This document shows, in pieces, positions 1 through 13,431 of a stretch of 64,000 bases of DNA. Origin of the DNA: Pardosa pseudoannulata (taxonomy: Eukaryota; Arthropoda; Arachnida; Araneae; Lycosidae). A program made the position numbers and the translations under genes. The notes beneath the pieces are model-generated. The model made no database searches. It was not told the DNA's origin and saw only the letters and a program-made list of their open reading frames with translations. Positions within the stretch are counted from its first letter, which is position 1, and every line of letters begins with the position of its first letter. The stretch spans positions 20,528,024 to 20,592,023 of the forward strand of contig CM063500.1 of assembly GCA_032207245.1 (NCBI GenBank). The letters are read 5' to 3'.

Positions 1-2230
1 ACTTGAAACAAAAAAACTATCGCAAAACTTATTTTTCAGAAGTTTTAATTGGTTTAGTTTAGGTAATTTCATCCTGTGAAAAAGATATTATACTAATGAA
101 CCTGGATACATTCTCACAATAAGTGATAAAGCATACTGTTAAAGTAAAAAAAAATTTTTTCTTAGATAAAGTTTTACAATTTGCATAACTTTATAGTATA
201 AAATAAAACATAAAATAGTTTGCTTTTAGGCCTTAGACTCTCATTAAAAGTAGACATGACAGCTAGTTGATTCTTTAAAAATCACTTATTTAAGGCAATA
301 AAATTTTTACAATTCATTCAAAAAGAATGAATTTAATAATTCTAAAACTATGAAATAAAGCACAATATTTGACAAGGCAACACATTTTTTAAACATTATG
401 AATTAAAATAAAATATAGCTAATAAACCAGAAAAGCAAAGAGAAGATTATTAGCTACTGCTGAAATTTTTAAAATTAGTAAGCCCAATATGAAGTGAATA
501 TACATACTCAGAAATGCAAGAATACATAAACATAGAGATTTGTAAATCTAATCGTTAGAATCTATATACGAGAGAAAAATTAAAAAATAAATTTACTGTA
601 ATGTATTTTTTTCGGCAGTAGTTTTTATTAGAATTACAATGGAAATACATTTAACAGTAACTGAGAGAGTCAAAAAACAGGAGTAAATTGTGCATTGATT
701 TAAATATGCCCTGAAGTTTTTGCTAACTTACACAAAAAGTTTAACATAAAAATAGGTTGCTTTTCCAAAAATGTTTAGTAAAATTAAAATAATTTCAAAT
801 TATATGCTACAATTTTATAATGTTAAAAAAATAATAAAAAGTAAAAGAATTTTTGTTTAAACTTATATTTTTAACATTATATGCCTGTACTTTTTAACAT
901 TTAATGTCTACTTTCTTCCATATATATTTTATCCTTATAAAATGAATTTATATTAAATACAAAATCAATATTTAAGTTGTTAATCAAAGGAAATTTATTT
1001 TAAGTGTATGAGAAAAACTACAGCCCTTTCCCAATGATACTATAATAAAGATGCCACATAATATAGGTTCTTAGAATAATAATGAGTGGAATTTATTGAA
1101 GTGAAGCAGCTGGTTTAATAGATAAGATACATTTTTTTTAATAATGGCAAGGGGAGTTCTGGAGAGCTTACAAATTTTGCAAAGGATGCTGCAAAAAGTA
1201 CTGCGTTTTGATTGTAAGTTTAAGGTATATTACATAATGTAACATAGAAATAAGAAAATTCTAGGTTAGCAGAAAATTTTAACCAATTATAGAGCAATAG
1301 GAATTATTAAATTGTCTTAATTAACCCTTTGTATCAATGTATTTCAGATCTCTTACACACCCCTAAATTGTTTCATTCAGAGTTTAAAAGATGGTTTTGG
1401 TGAATGCTGCTGCCTGTACCAACTGCAGTTAATACAATTTTCTTGTATAATCTATACCAAAGGTCAATACTGAATTTCATTTTCGTATCAAAGTTTTATT
1501 TGATGCACATGATTTTTGCTGAAATAAACTTTGGATTTCACAAATTTAAAAAGAATAATATAGATTTCAGAAGAATATTTTTTACAAAGATAATTCCAAA
1601 TTCTGAATTCAAAGATAACTGTGCAAAACAAAAAAATTTATAATAATTATAAGAAATATGTAACTTTTGTAGAAAATAAGATTATCTTAACGATAAATTT
1701 ACATTTTTATTTTAAACTTGTCTAAATATTTTAAATATATTTGAAATAATGTATTCTAACATTTGAGAAATATTTCTTGATTAAAGATTGTTGAAGTACA
1801 AAGGGTTAAAATGAAACTATAAAGGGAAAGCCAGATTGTTGAACTTTGTAGACTATTTCTTTTTTTAGAAAAACAAAGTCCTTTCTTTACACAGAATATT
1901 TTAAAAAGACAGGTTGTTATAGTCTTCCTCAGGGTTAGAACATTGCATAGACAAATGTCTAGGGCACAGTCAAACTGCTATTTTGAAGAAATTTATAAAT
2001 AAGATAGCTTACTTACAGTTGAATAACTATATATAATATGCAAACACAGAAAAAGAAGTTTTTTATATGGTTACAAGGTTTAGCCCACGCCATCAGGGCA
2101 CATAACAATAACTAAAATTGATACAATTACGTATAGTTTGCCATACATATTCATAGCATTGAGCTACCTATAGCTCTAAGCCAAGTTAAGTGGTTGCCCA
2201 AAAATAATGGTTAAGACTTAATTCTGCAAA
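1..2230. other. AT-rich non-coding DNA, no gene seen
   Basis: Very AT-rich sequence with scattered homopolymers. Reading frames are short and show no recognisable family. The longest, near 1404-1643 (+), encodes a low-complexity Phe/Asn/Lys-rich peptide that looks like chance. Nothing else can be supported here. Confidence 0.6.
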
Positions 2231-2239
2231 CATAGCCTT

Positions 2240-2500
2240 TCAATAACTTCCAACAGGGCACCACTTTCCACTCTGGGACTGCAGCTAGGTCAATAGGGCA
2301 GCCAGGGTGTCACATTCTCTCTTGACACTGGGGCATTCTTGAGACAGGAATGGCAGCTAGGTCATGAACTCCATTCTCAATAAAAGTGCTACTGAAATAA
2401 TTAATGTTTTCAAGGATACCTTTTCAAGATATGGAGTTCCAATTTTTTTTCTGATAATGAGGCAAACTGGCATTAATTTATTAACAAAAAAACATGTCTT
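2240..2500 (+). pseudogene. Ty3/Gypsy-type retroelement relic (possible protease and integrase fragments)
   Basis: A decayed retroelement scrap. Around 2364-2480 the plus strand encodes a segment resembling the integrase catalytic core: a helix ending in FSRYGVP, followed after a one-base frame change by FFSDNE, the expected place for the second catalytic Asp. Just upstream, near 2310-2335, a frame reads FSLDTGAF, resembling the Asp-Thr-Gly-Ala motif of a retroviral-type aspartic protease. In an intact element, protease and integrase lie about 2 kb apart, so reverse transcriptase and RNase H would have been lost between them. A short phrase around GCAGCTAGGTC occurs twice (near 2281 and 2352), suggesting local rearrangement. 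The integrase match is short but well placed. The protease call is weak. Confidence 0.42.
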
Positions 2501-2546
2501 AAAGGTTGTGGTAATAACTCTATGCTTTAATAGTCACACTATATGA

Positions 2547-4900
2547 TATGACACTGGTGATTATTAATATATGTTAAGCATTCAAAGCTATTAAAATAAG
2601 TATTTAATAGAAAAGTAAGGGAAAATTTTGTTCTAATTTTATAAAAAGTGAACATAAATATCTAATACAAGGTTACATTTGTATGACTAAAAAACACAAA
2701 AGTCCTACCTTACATGTTGCTTTAACTCCAATCAGTCTCATTTCAATTAGTCTCAAATGGTCACACATCCTAGTATTTTTGTAATTTCTTGATTTCAATT
2801 CTAAAAAACAAAAGACTTTTAGCAGTATTAAAAAACATTTTTAAGCATAATTATTACAGCAATTAATAAAAAGACAATTTCATTAAACTTCTTTTTGCTA
2901 AAAGCTAAAAAAGCCTTAATATTTAAAAGGTTAATATTTATTATGCTTAATGTTTTAAAATTCTGAATATTTATTTGGTTAATGTTAAAACTGATATGTA
3001 GAAAAAATTATGTTTTAATCAACATTATTTATAAACCAAAATGATCTTTTTAAACACCTGACATATAAATTGGTCATGGCTATATTGCAGTAAAAAAGTA
3101 AACAATGAAAAATTGGTCTTCCAGGTGAAAATTTGAGTGCCTATAAGTGGAAAGGAAATGTCTCTTCGAAATTGTCTCTTTTCTAAGAAATAACTCAGCC
3201 TGTAAAATACACCTAAAATATCAATAATAAGCCATTGTTATAACATAATTGAAATTCCCACATTAAGAATCAAAGCTATATGTAAGTAAATCATATTAAA
3301 TTTTTAAATTTCATTCCTAAGATGAAACAAAAATTAATCAGAAAATTTTTTATAATCTGTAAATGAACAAAATTAGTAGTTTCTATTTTGTTTCAATTTC
3401 CTTTTTCATTTACAATTGATCAATAAAACAAAACAAAACAAATAAATGGTTAGAAAAAAATGTTTTAAAATCATGTACTTTATCAATATCAATAACAAAG
3501 AAATTTTACTGGTAAAACAAACATAACTGAAAGTTTTTTTTTTTTTTGGTTAATTCAAACATCCTTCTGCATAGGCAGATTATATACAGGCTGTATCTGA
3601 AAGATTCACTTAGATGGCCAGAATGGATGTGAAATCTGAAGGAAATTCACCCAGTCTTAAGATAATCAAATTTATAGGGATATTTTAAGGCTTAGTTGAG
3701 TATGCACCTTTGGGATACTTTCTCATATTTGTACAACTAAAAGCTCATCCCCTCTCTTTTTCACTACATACCAACAGTTCATGAAATGCTCTATACAATA
3801 TGGGTATAAGAAAAAAACTTTTACATTTTTTGTAAATATTTGTAAAAATTTTTGTTTTTTATTTTATGTGATTGAGGAAAGGTATAAAATTAAATTAACT
3901 AATTTTGCAAAAAGGAGAAGGAAAAAATAGGTAGGAGGTTGCTTTTCAGTATCAGAATTTTAAGTCCAAAGTTGCCAAGGATATTCATAATCATTTGGAA
4001 TCAACTGTAAACAGCAGATTCTAATTTAATTATCCCTCATGTTGCAAACACAATTTACCAAAGCACTCTGAACCAATACATAAGGGATGAAGGTATTTTG
4101 ACTTCACTGCTATTATACAACAATATGAAGTAAAAAAAATAGGATAAATTATTTAGAATTTATTTCATACTGAAGAGATATTTTTATTTTTATCATTAAT
4201 GATATTTTATGTGTTGAGCTATAATTTTATTCACTAGTATCTGTATGATGTTTCCTGTGAATAGTTTATACATAAGAATGTTACCAATACTAATTATTTT
4301 TCACTATTTTAAGGAATGAAAAATAATTTTTCTATAAAATAGCTTTAGATATCACAGAAAAAGAAACTTGAAGCATAAAATAAAAAAATCAGCTCTGGCC
4401 CAAATCATCTTAAAAAATAAATAGACTGCATATGATATATTTACACTATAAATTTTATGAATTAAAAACAAATTAAAAAGCATACTTTATAAAAAAGAAA
4501 CTTTCTTACAAAAAGCCCCTATTTGTGCAGTAAATAAATTGTAAAACAAAGATTTCAAACCAATTCCTTTTAAATTATACTTTTTATTATAGAAAAAAAT
4601 GTAAGTTTTCAAAAACTCTAAAATTTCTTATAAAGCTGAATCCCAATTTAAATTTAAAGCAAATTTTTTAAATTCATTATATAAATAAATCTTGACTGTA
4701 TACTACACTAAGTTGCAATTTTTGCCTGAAAATTACAGATCCATAAATTTACAACAGAAACTAAAAATATGATTCAAATTGACTTTTAGATGAATATTAC
4801 AAAAACATAAAAGCATTTAATACCTTACAATTCAAATAATTACCATATAAAGTTTAAAAAAAGAAAATAGTAAAATATAAATCAGAGTGAATTTTTTTCT
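2547..4900. other. AT-rich non-coding DNA, no gene seen
   Basis: No coding or RNA gene signal. The stretch contains T runs (for example near 3536-3546) and otherwise unremarkable AT-rich sequence that leads into the tandem array at its right. Confidence 0.55.
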
Positions 4901-7155
4901 TTCCTTAAAAAGAAGTCAACCCATGAAGAATAGTAGTCAGAAACTTGGAAAGGCAAGGTTCAGTTATTCTTCTAAGTATACACACTGAAGTTACTTTGTA
5001 AATCTAGAAAGAACATTATACAACTTTTGCCTTTGAAATTTAGTTTTATGTTTCATTAAAAACAAAATACAGGGGTGAAAATGCAAAATGGAAAATCCTA
5101 AGACATATCACACCACAACAGTAAACATATGTTTAAAACCTAATACATACAAGCCTAGTTTATGGAAGTGACACATTCTCCCAAAAATCCTATATTCATA
5201 CCACCAATAAATTGTAAAACAAAGTTTATAATCTGTTTCATTTTAAATTACTCTTTTTATTACAGAAAAACATGAAAAGAAATCTAAAATTTCTGAAAAT
5301 ATTAAAACACAGTTTTAAACTGAAGGAATATTTTAAATACATGCTATAAATAAAACTTGTCTGCATACTATAATAAATTGTAATTTTTTCCCCAAAAAAG
5401 CACAGATATAAACATTTGTAGCTGAAAAAAATTATTCAAATTACCATTTCTATATGAATTTATATTAATAAAAAAGCATCTAACAGTACCTTACAAGTCT
5501 TAATTGCTATATATTACAGAAAAATATTTAAGTATAAATTGGGGGGAAATTTTTTTCCTTTTAAAAAATTGTTAACATATGAAGTATTGTAGCCATGAAA
5601 ACTGAAGCACCTTTCCTGGTGAGATACAGATCTGTTACTCTTGTAAGAATATGCCCTTCTGCTACTCTGTAAATCTAGAAGAGACATTATACAACTTTTG
5701 ACTTAAAAATATAAAGCTTTATGATGCTTTAAAAAAAGAAAATTTACACAAGAAAAATATGGCTGAAAAATCATACTAACAGACATATCATAGCAAAATA
5801 TTTAATATACACTTATCAGCAATGACACAATCCATAGTTCATGGAAAAGACACAATCTTAAAAAAAGCCCTCATTCATATCAACACTAAATCAAAAAACA
5901 AAGTTGACATCTATTTTTTTTTTTTGATTAAAAAAAATTAAATTGTTTAAAATTTTGAAATAAAAATTGCCTGCACACTGTAACAAGTTGCACTTTTTGC
6001 CTCCAAAATACCATGAAGATAAAAATTTACAATACAAAATGAAAATTTCAATGCATATTAAGTTGAAAAAGTAAAATGTATGTCACACTCAATTTTTCTT
6101 CCCTTAAAAGAGTTGTAGTTGTGAAGACCTGTAACCATGTAGCATCTCTCCTTGTTGAGGCAGAGATCTGTTATTCTTGTAAGAATATGCACCTTAGCTG
6201 CTTTGTAAATCTAGAAGGGACATTAAACTTTTGGCTTTGGAGTTTAAAACTTTATGATGTCTCAAAAACAAAATAAATGTGTGAATAATACAAAATAAAA
6301 AATCATAAGAGACATATTATACCGAAACATGAAATATATCCTTATCAGCAAATACACAAAGCATAGTTTACAGAAGACATGCATTCTCCCAATAATCATT
6401 TATTCAAAACATCAAAAAATTCTAAAACAAAGTTTATATTTCATTTCTTTATAAATTACTCCTTTTTATTGTAGATAAAGATGAAAATAATCCAAAATTT
6501 CTTAACACTTTGAAATAGTATTTAAACAGAGGAAATGTATCAAGTACATATTATAAATGAAACTCATCTATGCACAGTACTCAACTGAAAAAATAACATA
6601 ATTTATAACAGAAAATAAAAATATGATTCAAATTAATTTTTGTTAGACAAATATAAACTAACATAAAAACATCTAATATCTTACAAGATACATAATTGTT
6701 ATATATTAAGTTTTAAAAAGAAAATGGTAAAATATAAATCATGGTAGAATTTTCTTTCTGTTAATTAAACCATTAACTTATGAAGAATAGTAGTTATGAA
6801 GAACTAGTCAAATAACAACTTTCCTGCAGAGGCAGATATCTGTTATTCTTGTAAGAATGTGCACTTTGACTACCTTGTAAATCTAAAAAGGACATTACAT
6901 AGCTTTTGCCTATGAAATTTAAAACTTTATAATGTCCTAAAAACAACATACAGGTGTGAATAATGCTGAATGAATAATTAGGAGAGCAGACATATCATAC
7001 CAAAACATTAAATATACCCTTACCAGCACAAAGAAAAAGAAAAAAAAAAGCATAGTTTATGGAAAAGACACTTTCACAGACAGTCCTTATTTATATCAAC
7101 ACTAAATAAAATAGCAAAGGGAAATTGATAATCCATCTTTCTTTTTTAAAAAAAA

Positions 7156-7158
<3 letters not shown>

Positions 7159-7207
<49 letters not shown>
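7159..7207. repeat. (AT)n microsatellite
   Basis: Uninterrupted AT dinucleotide tract of about 49 bp inside one unit of the 670-bp array. It explains why that unit is longer than its neighbours. Confidence 0.97.
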
Positions 7208-7212
<5 letters not shown>

Positions 7213-8590
7213 CTTTGAAACACACTTTTACATTGAAGGAATGTTTCAAGCACATACTATAAATAAAACATCTGTACACTATTTTTTGGCAAAAATTACA
7301 ATTTGTTACATAAAAATATAAATTTACAATAGACAACAAAAGCATGATTCAAATTAATTTGTTAGATGAATAAATATTAATATAAAAGTATCTAATAAAA
7401 GTCCCATAATTGCTATATATTAAGTTTGATAAGAAAAATAGTAAAATGTGAATTAAAGAGAATTTTTCTTCCCTTTAATAAAAATGTTAACATATCGTAT
7501 ATGGAAAAATTATAGTTGTGAAGAACTGTAGTCAAGTAGCAACTTTCATAGTGAGGCAGAGATTGGTTATTCTTGTAAGAATATGTACCTTAGCTATCTT
7601 GTAAATCTAGAAGGGAAATTATACAACTTTTGCCTTTGAAATTTAAAACTTTATAATGCCTTAAAAACAAAATACAACTGTGAATAATGCTAAATGAAAA
7701 ATAAGACATATCATACAAAAACATTAAATATACTCTAATGAGCAAATGCACAAAGCAGTTTATGGAATAAACATATTCTCAAAATGTCTTTATTCATACC
7801 ATGAATTGTAGAACAAAATTTGTAACATGTTTCTTTTAAATTACTCTTATTATAGATAAACATGAAAATGAATCCAAATTTTATTAAACCTTTGAACTGT
7901 ATTCAAACAGAAAATATGTACCAATTACAAGTAATAAATAAAACTTTTCTGTGTACTCTACTTAACTAATTTTTTTCAAAAATGCATGGACATAAAAATT
8001 AACAGAAGATAAAACTGATTCAAATTAATTTTTTGTTAGAGGAATATACATTAATATAAAAACATCAAATGTCTTACAAGTCACATAATAGCTACATATT
8101 AAATTTGAAAAGGAAAATGGTAAAATGTAAATCACAGTGGATTTTTCTTTCCTTTAAGAAAAACATTGACATATGAAAAATAGTATTTCTGAAGAATTGT
8201 AGTACTGTAGCGTTTTTTCTGTTCTGGCATAAATCTGTTATTCTAGTAAGAATATGCACTTTAGCTACCTTGTAAATTTAGAAGAAACATTAAACAACTT
8301 TTAGCTTTGAAATTTAAAGCTTTATGATGCTTTAAAAACAAAATACAGGGATGAATTCTGAAAAATGAAAAATTATAATGACAAACATTATCTACAAATA
8401 CACAAGGCATATTTTATGGAAGAGATACATCCACACACACACAAAAAAAAACCCTTATACATATCTACACAAAATGGTAAAATATATTTCATAACCCATT
8501 ACTGTCTAAATTAAATTTTATTATAGAAAAAAATGAACTAAAATTTAGAAGCAAGGATCCATTTTCTTCCAAAAATATGTATTGAAAATG

Positions 8591-8636
8591 AATTGCAAAT
8601 TTAGAAGGGACATATGTTCCTTCTAAATTTGCAATT
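8591..8636. repeat. Near-perfect 22-nt inverted repeat (hairpin, 2-nt loop)
   Basis: The left arm 8591-8612 and right arm 8615-8636 are complementary at 21 of 22 positions with only TA between them. The left arm is the GCAAATTTAGAAGGGACA phrase that belongs to the array's conserved block. The right arm is its reverse complement, so the array motif was copied in inverted orientation here. Confidence 0.85.
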
Positions 8637-9623
8637 TTTGTCTTTGAAACTTAAATTATTATGGTGCATTTTAAAAAATGCAGGGAAGTAAAATGAAAAT
8701 GAAAAATAATAATATACATATAAAAAAATGTTAAATACACCCTTATCAGCAAAATTATAATGCAATAAAAGGCACATTTTCTGAAAAAGCTAAATCATAT
8801 CAACATTAGAGGCCAAAACAAAGTTGATAATCCTTTTTAAGCAAATTTGCTCTTTATTACAGAAAAAAATGATAAAGAAATCTGAAACTTTTTAAAAATT
8901 TGAACCACAGTTTGAAATTGAAGGATGTTTCAAGCACATGATATAAATAATACTTATATGTACAGTGCTAAAGTGGAATCTTTGCCCCAAAAGTACATGG
9001 ACACAAAACTAAATTCAATTGCAATTAATTATTGTTAGATGAATAACATTAATATAAAAGCATTCTAGCACATAATTGATTTATATTAAATATGAAAAAA
9101 ATAGCAAAATGTAAATCAAAGTGAATTTTTCTTCCCTTAAATAAAAATGTTAACTTATGATGAATTGCAGTTATGAAGAACTGTAATTATGTAGCACTTT
9201 TCCTGGTGAGGCACAAATCCATTATTCTTTTAAGAATATGCAGTCCAGCTACTTTGTAGATCTAGAAGGGACATTATACAACTTTTGAATTTGAAATTTA
9301 AAACTTTATGATGTTTTAAAAACAAATATAAGTATAAATAATGCAAGATGAAAAATTATAATAAAACGCATATTGTACCAAAATATTAAATGTACTCTTA
9401 TCAGCAAATACACAAAGCATAGTTTATGCAAGACATTTCCCCCTCACTAGGTTTTTATTAATATTACCTAGAAATTTTAAAACAAAATTTATAATCCATT
9501 TCTTTTTAAATTACTCTTTTTAATATAGATAAATATGAAATACAAAATTATGAATGAACATACAAAATTTCTTAAAGCTTTGAAAAACTGTTAAAACAAA
9601 ACAAAAAAAAAGTATCAATTACA

Positions 9624-10437
9624 GGGTACCTGCCAAAATAAAATTTTTCAAATCCATGACTTTTCATGACTTTCCCTGATTTAGCAGATCATTTTCCATG
9701 ACTTTTTAAAGTCATAGAAGTTTTCGTTAAAGTATACAGGAATAAAACTTCTGATGTACATACAAATAAAATATATGCTTTTAGAGAAATTACAGGAATT
9801 TTATCATAAAAAAAAACTATAAACTTACTTTATAAGTGTTAATAAACTCACATACATAAAAATAAATTGTTGTATCTACATACCTAAGTTTAATCATATA
9901 GCAATTTTTCAATCAAAATGTTTCCAATTTGAATTCAGGGTACTTTGGTATTATCCAGGTGACCATGAATAACAGCCAAATATAACCCTATAATGTTTAT
10001 ACACAATATCCCTAGACATAAACTTATATTTTGTGCAAAAATCTTAACTAATTTGTATTAAAAAAATTATTATTATATTAATAAAATTTTAATCTACAAT
10101 TTAAGAAAAAACCAGAATAATATACATTTACCCACCCATTAAGCTTTCTTGTTTTGAGTTTCCTTGGTGAACAAATTTTACTTGGCAATACAGTGAATAG
10201 GATAATACATAAATACCAAACTCAGTAACTTCAACCAAATGACAAGTAAAAATAGAATTAAACAATTAAATGCATTTTTATTTAATCGGTAGTTTAGCGG
10301 ATCCATGACTTTCCATGACTTTAACTCATTTTACATGAAAAATCAAGACTTTAATGAATATAATCAAGACATGATAAAATTAATCCTTTGTCTAAATCCA
10401 TGATTTTCCCTGACTTTCCAGGTGCGCGGAAACCATG
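9624..10437. mobile_element. Non-autonomous hAT-like element with 8-bp target duplication
   Basis: An 814-bp insertion inside the 670-bp tandem array. It is bracketed by the 8-bp direct repeat CAATTACA (9616-9623 and 10438-10445); 8-bp duplications are characteristic of hAT transposons. The ends are rich in CCATGACTTTCCATGACTT-type subrepeats (9650-9700; 10300-10325; 10395-10420), and the right end (CCAGGTGCGCGGAAACC) roughly mirrors the left end (GGGTACCTGCC). There is no transposase frame, so it would have depended on an autonomous relative. Removing it restores the normal array spacing, about 687 bp between flanking cores. Assignment to hAT rests on duplication length and end style. Confidence 0.75.
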
Positions 10438-10908
10438 CAATTACATGCTACAAATAAAACTTATCTGTCACTCTCTTAAATTGTAATTTTCTGAAAAAGG
10501 AATGATACAAAATTTACACAGAAGATAAAAATATGATTCAAATTAACTTTAGTTAGATTAATAAACATTCATATAAGAGCATCTAATACGTTACAAGTCA
10601 CATATATGCTGTATATTAATTTCTATTTCAAGAAATACAGTAAACATTAAGAGTAAATGTTTCTTTTCTTATAAAGTTATCCAAGAAGAAATATGATATT
10701 GATGAACTGTAGCAGCTACACTGGTGAGGCAATGATCTGTTATTCTAAGAATATGCACTGCAGCTACCTTGTACATCTATAGAAGACATTGCATAACTTT
10801 AGTCTTGGAAATTCAAAAGTTTACAATGCATAAAGAGCAAAACACTGATATAAATAATGTAAAATGAAAAACATAATACAAGACATAACAAAGCTTTAAA
10901 CATATCAT

Positions 10909-10944
10909 TATCACCAACTATACAAAGCTGTACAGTTGGTGATA
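10909..10944. repeat. Short hairpin (16-bp stem, 4-nt loop)
   Basis: TATCACCAACTATACA (10909-10924) is followed after AAGC by its reverse complement with one mismatch (10929-10944). It lies inside an array unit. The arms are too short for a typical animal microRNA precursor, and no function is claimed. Confidence 0.8.
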
Positions 10945-11480
10945 AGTGTTGCATACTGTATAAAAAATATTCTCACAAAAAGCCTGTATGTATATCAACA
11001 CTAGATGGCAAAACAAAATTTATAATCCATTTCTCTTTAATTTACTGCTTTTATAATAGAAAGGGAAGTAAGTTTTTGACAGGTACATAATTTATTTAAA
11101 ACTCTGAATTACATTTTAGATGAAAGAAATGTTTAATGTATATGCTACAAATGAATCTTCATTGTATACTACACTAATTACAATTCTTGTCTGAAAAATA
11201 CATAGATACAAAAATTTGCAACAGAAAATAAAAATATGATTCATATTAACTATTGTTAGATGAATATCATTAATATAAAAACATCTAATACAAGTCATAA
11301 TTGTTATATGTTAAGTTTGAAAAGAAACAATAGAAAAAAACCATGACTTTTTCAATTAAAAAAGTATTAACCCGTGAAGAACTATAGCATTAATTGTGGG
11401 GAAGCAAGGACCTGTTATTCTTCCATGAATAAGCACTTCAGATACCTTGTAAATTTAGAAGTGATCTTCAATAAGATAAT

Positions 11481-13430
11481 AATATATCCTGTAGTAATAA
11501 TCATATGATAATATATAAAGATTAGATAACAACAAAATTTTAAAAAAAGTTTAATTGATATAACTGAATAAAATTTGAATTTATCGTTTTAGTTCATTTA
11601 TAGGTCTATATTGGTATAATTAAATTTATATAGAAACTCATAATTAGATAATACAATCAAAATTGGTACATGAATGTACAAGAAAAAGCAAATAATCTAT
11701 TTTAAATATATGTACCAGCAACTTGATGGCATATTATTTATGATAAAAATAATTAATATGCTCTAAACATACAGTATAACATATACACAAACAATTTTTC
11801 TTTTAAGAGGTGTATATCTCAAATCTTAAGATTTTGTGCTATAAGTCTCTTTTGTAAATGATAATTAAACTATTATGTTTATGATCAGCAATACTTACTA
11901 CAGAAGCTTGCTTGTAGAAGCATGAATGCTTTCCTACAACTCCTATCTCTGAAATTAAAAATTTATTATTTAGATTTACAAAATTTCAAATTGACAGCCT
12001 ACTGCATATCTTAAAATAAACTAATATTCCTAAAAATTTCATAGATTAAAAAAATGTAAAATCTTAGAAAAATTCTCCAGTTTGATCTCTGCTCAGCAAT
12101 AATTTGAAGAAACTTAGTTTTTAAACCCTTCCTGTTATTCCTATTATACATTTTCCACTTGTGTTTTAAAATAAAATTATCTAATCATAAGTAAATACTA
12201 ATGCAATTTAACATAATAGACAAAATTATTACTTAAAAAAAGTATAAAAGTTGTAAATATTTAGACTTTTTTTCTAAATTAAATGAAATTTTACTATTTT
12301 CTGCATTAACATAGCCAACATATATAAATTTTAATCCAACTGTAAAATTTAGTTTTGTTGAAATTTATATTAGAAACAGTTATTACTCAAATGGATTATA
12401 CTAATGAAATATGTTTAAAAAATATCATTGAATCTATTTTATATCTTAAAAATTGACTTTAAAGTCCCCTCAAGCTTTTATAATGTAACTAAGAAAAAGA
12501 TATGACAATATGATCTAAATCATAAAGCATTTCCTATCAGTTTAAAGTATGTCAGAAGATTTTGTCTTTATAAAGGTTCAACAGAGAAGTTATTACATTT
12601 TCTGATTTACCCTGGATTTGATATCTATTTTTAGATGTACATATTAGAATGATAAGTGTTTAAAATATTTTTAATGCTTAATTAAACTCCATGAAGAATT
12701 TTTTAGCAAAATACATAACATGTTTCTCAGAAACTAAAATAAGCATTTGAAATTAAGAAAATAAATTTGGCATCAAAACCAAAGTATATTATTTTTTTTA
12801 TTAGAAACACATGTGTATCTGTATGAAGATAGTAATACTACGCTACAATAAATATAATAATGTAATGACTTCATATAGCACTGGAGCACTGGATTATGGA
12901 ATAATACATCAGAAAATCTGAAATAAACTACAAAAGACAGTTTTGATATGAAGTAGCATAGTTACCAAAATGTTCTAAAGGAAACTGAAAAGATCAAACT
13001 GAGTATATGAATGAACAATTATAAAATACCCATTTTTACATCTATTGGTGTTCAGCTAGATGTAACTGCAAAACTTCACATACCATTAGCTATCTCTGCA
13101 TCATAAAAAAAAAATAGTACTATAAAAAATTATTTTCTATGGGCTTTTGGACAATTGTACTCCAGATCTTTATACAAGAATATCAAAAGAATAATTTTTA
13201 GAGTTGTTCAACATTAGCAATTAAGTAACCTTAGACAGAACAAAAAGATAAAAAATGTTAACAAAACAATGTTGTGTATAGTGGTCAAGTGTGAGGACTG
13301 TTGTCCCAGTTCTTAAGAGAGACTCACTAAAACAGAAAAGTAGCATATAAGAAACAAACTAATATAAAGAAGCAATTTTACATTATGGAATATACAAGCA
13401 TACATACAATAAAATATTTTATTTGTGTGT
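11481..13430. other. AT-rich non-coding DNA, no gene seen
   Basis: No recognisable coding frame, RNA gene or transposon end. The stretch separates the end of the tandem array from a compound microsatellite. Confidence 0.55.

Positions 13431-13431
<1 letters not shown>

Larger units (their letters stand above)
4900..11480 (+). repeat. Degenerate tandem array, about nine units of roughly 670 bp
   Basis: One conserved block recurs through the region: a GAAGAACTGTAGT-like phrase, a CTGGTGAGGCAGAGATCTG-like phrase, TTATTCTTGTAAGAATATGC, and a TTGTAAATCTAGAAGGGACA-like phrase followed by ACAACTTTTGCCTTTG. I place the TTATTCTT core near 4961, 5632, 6168, 6840, 7565, 8234, 9229, 10738 and 11411. Spacings are 671, 536, 672, 725, 669, 995, 1509 and 673 bp. 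Most outliers have visible causes: the 725 interval holds a 49-bp (AT)n tract, the 1509 interval holds an 814-bp transposon plus its 8-bp duplication, and the 995 interval holds a partial unit with an inverted repeat near 8591. The spacers also share phrases such as ATTACTCTTTTTATTATAG and AATGCAAAATGAAAAAT. No coding capacity is evident. Function is unknown; it may be an old expanded satellite or minisatellite. Confidence 0.85.

Noticed and set aside
4900..11480. CRISPR-like array
   Set aside because: The period is ~670 bp with diverged repeats in eukaryotic DNA; not a CRISPR array.
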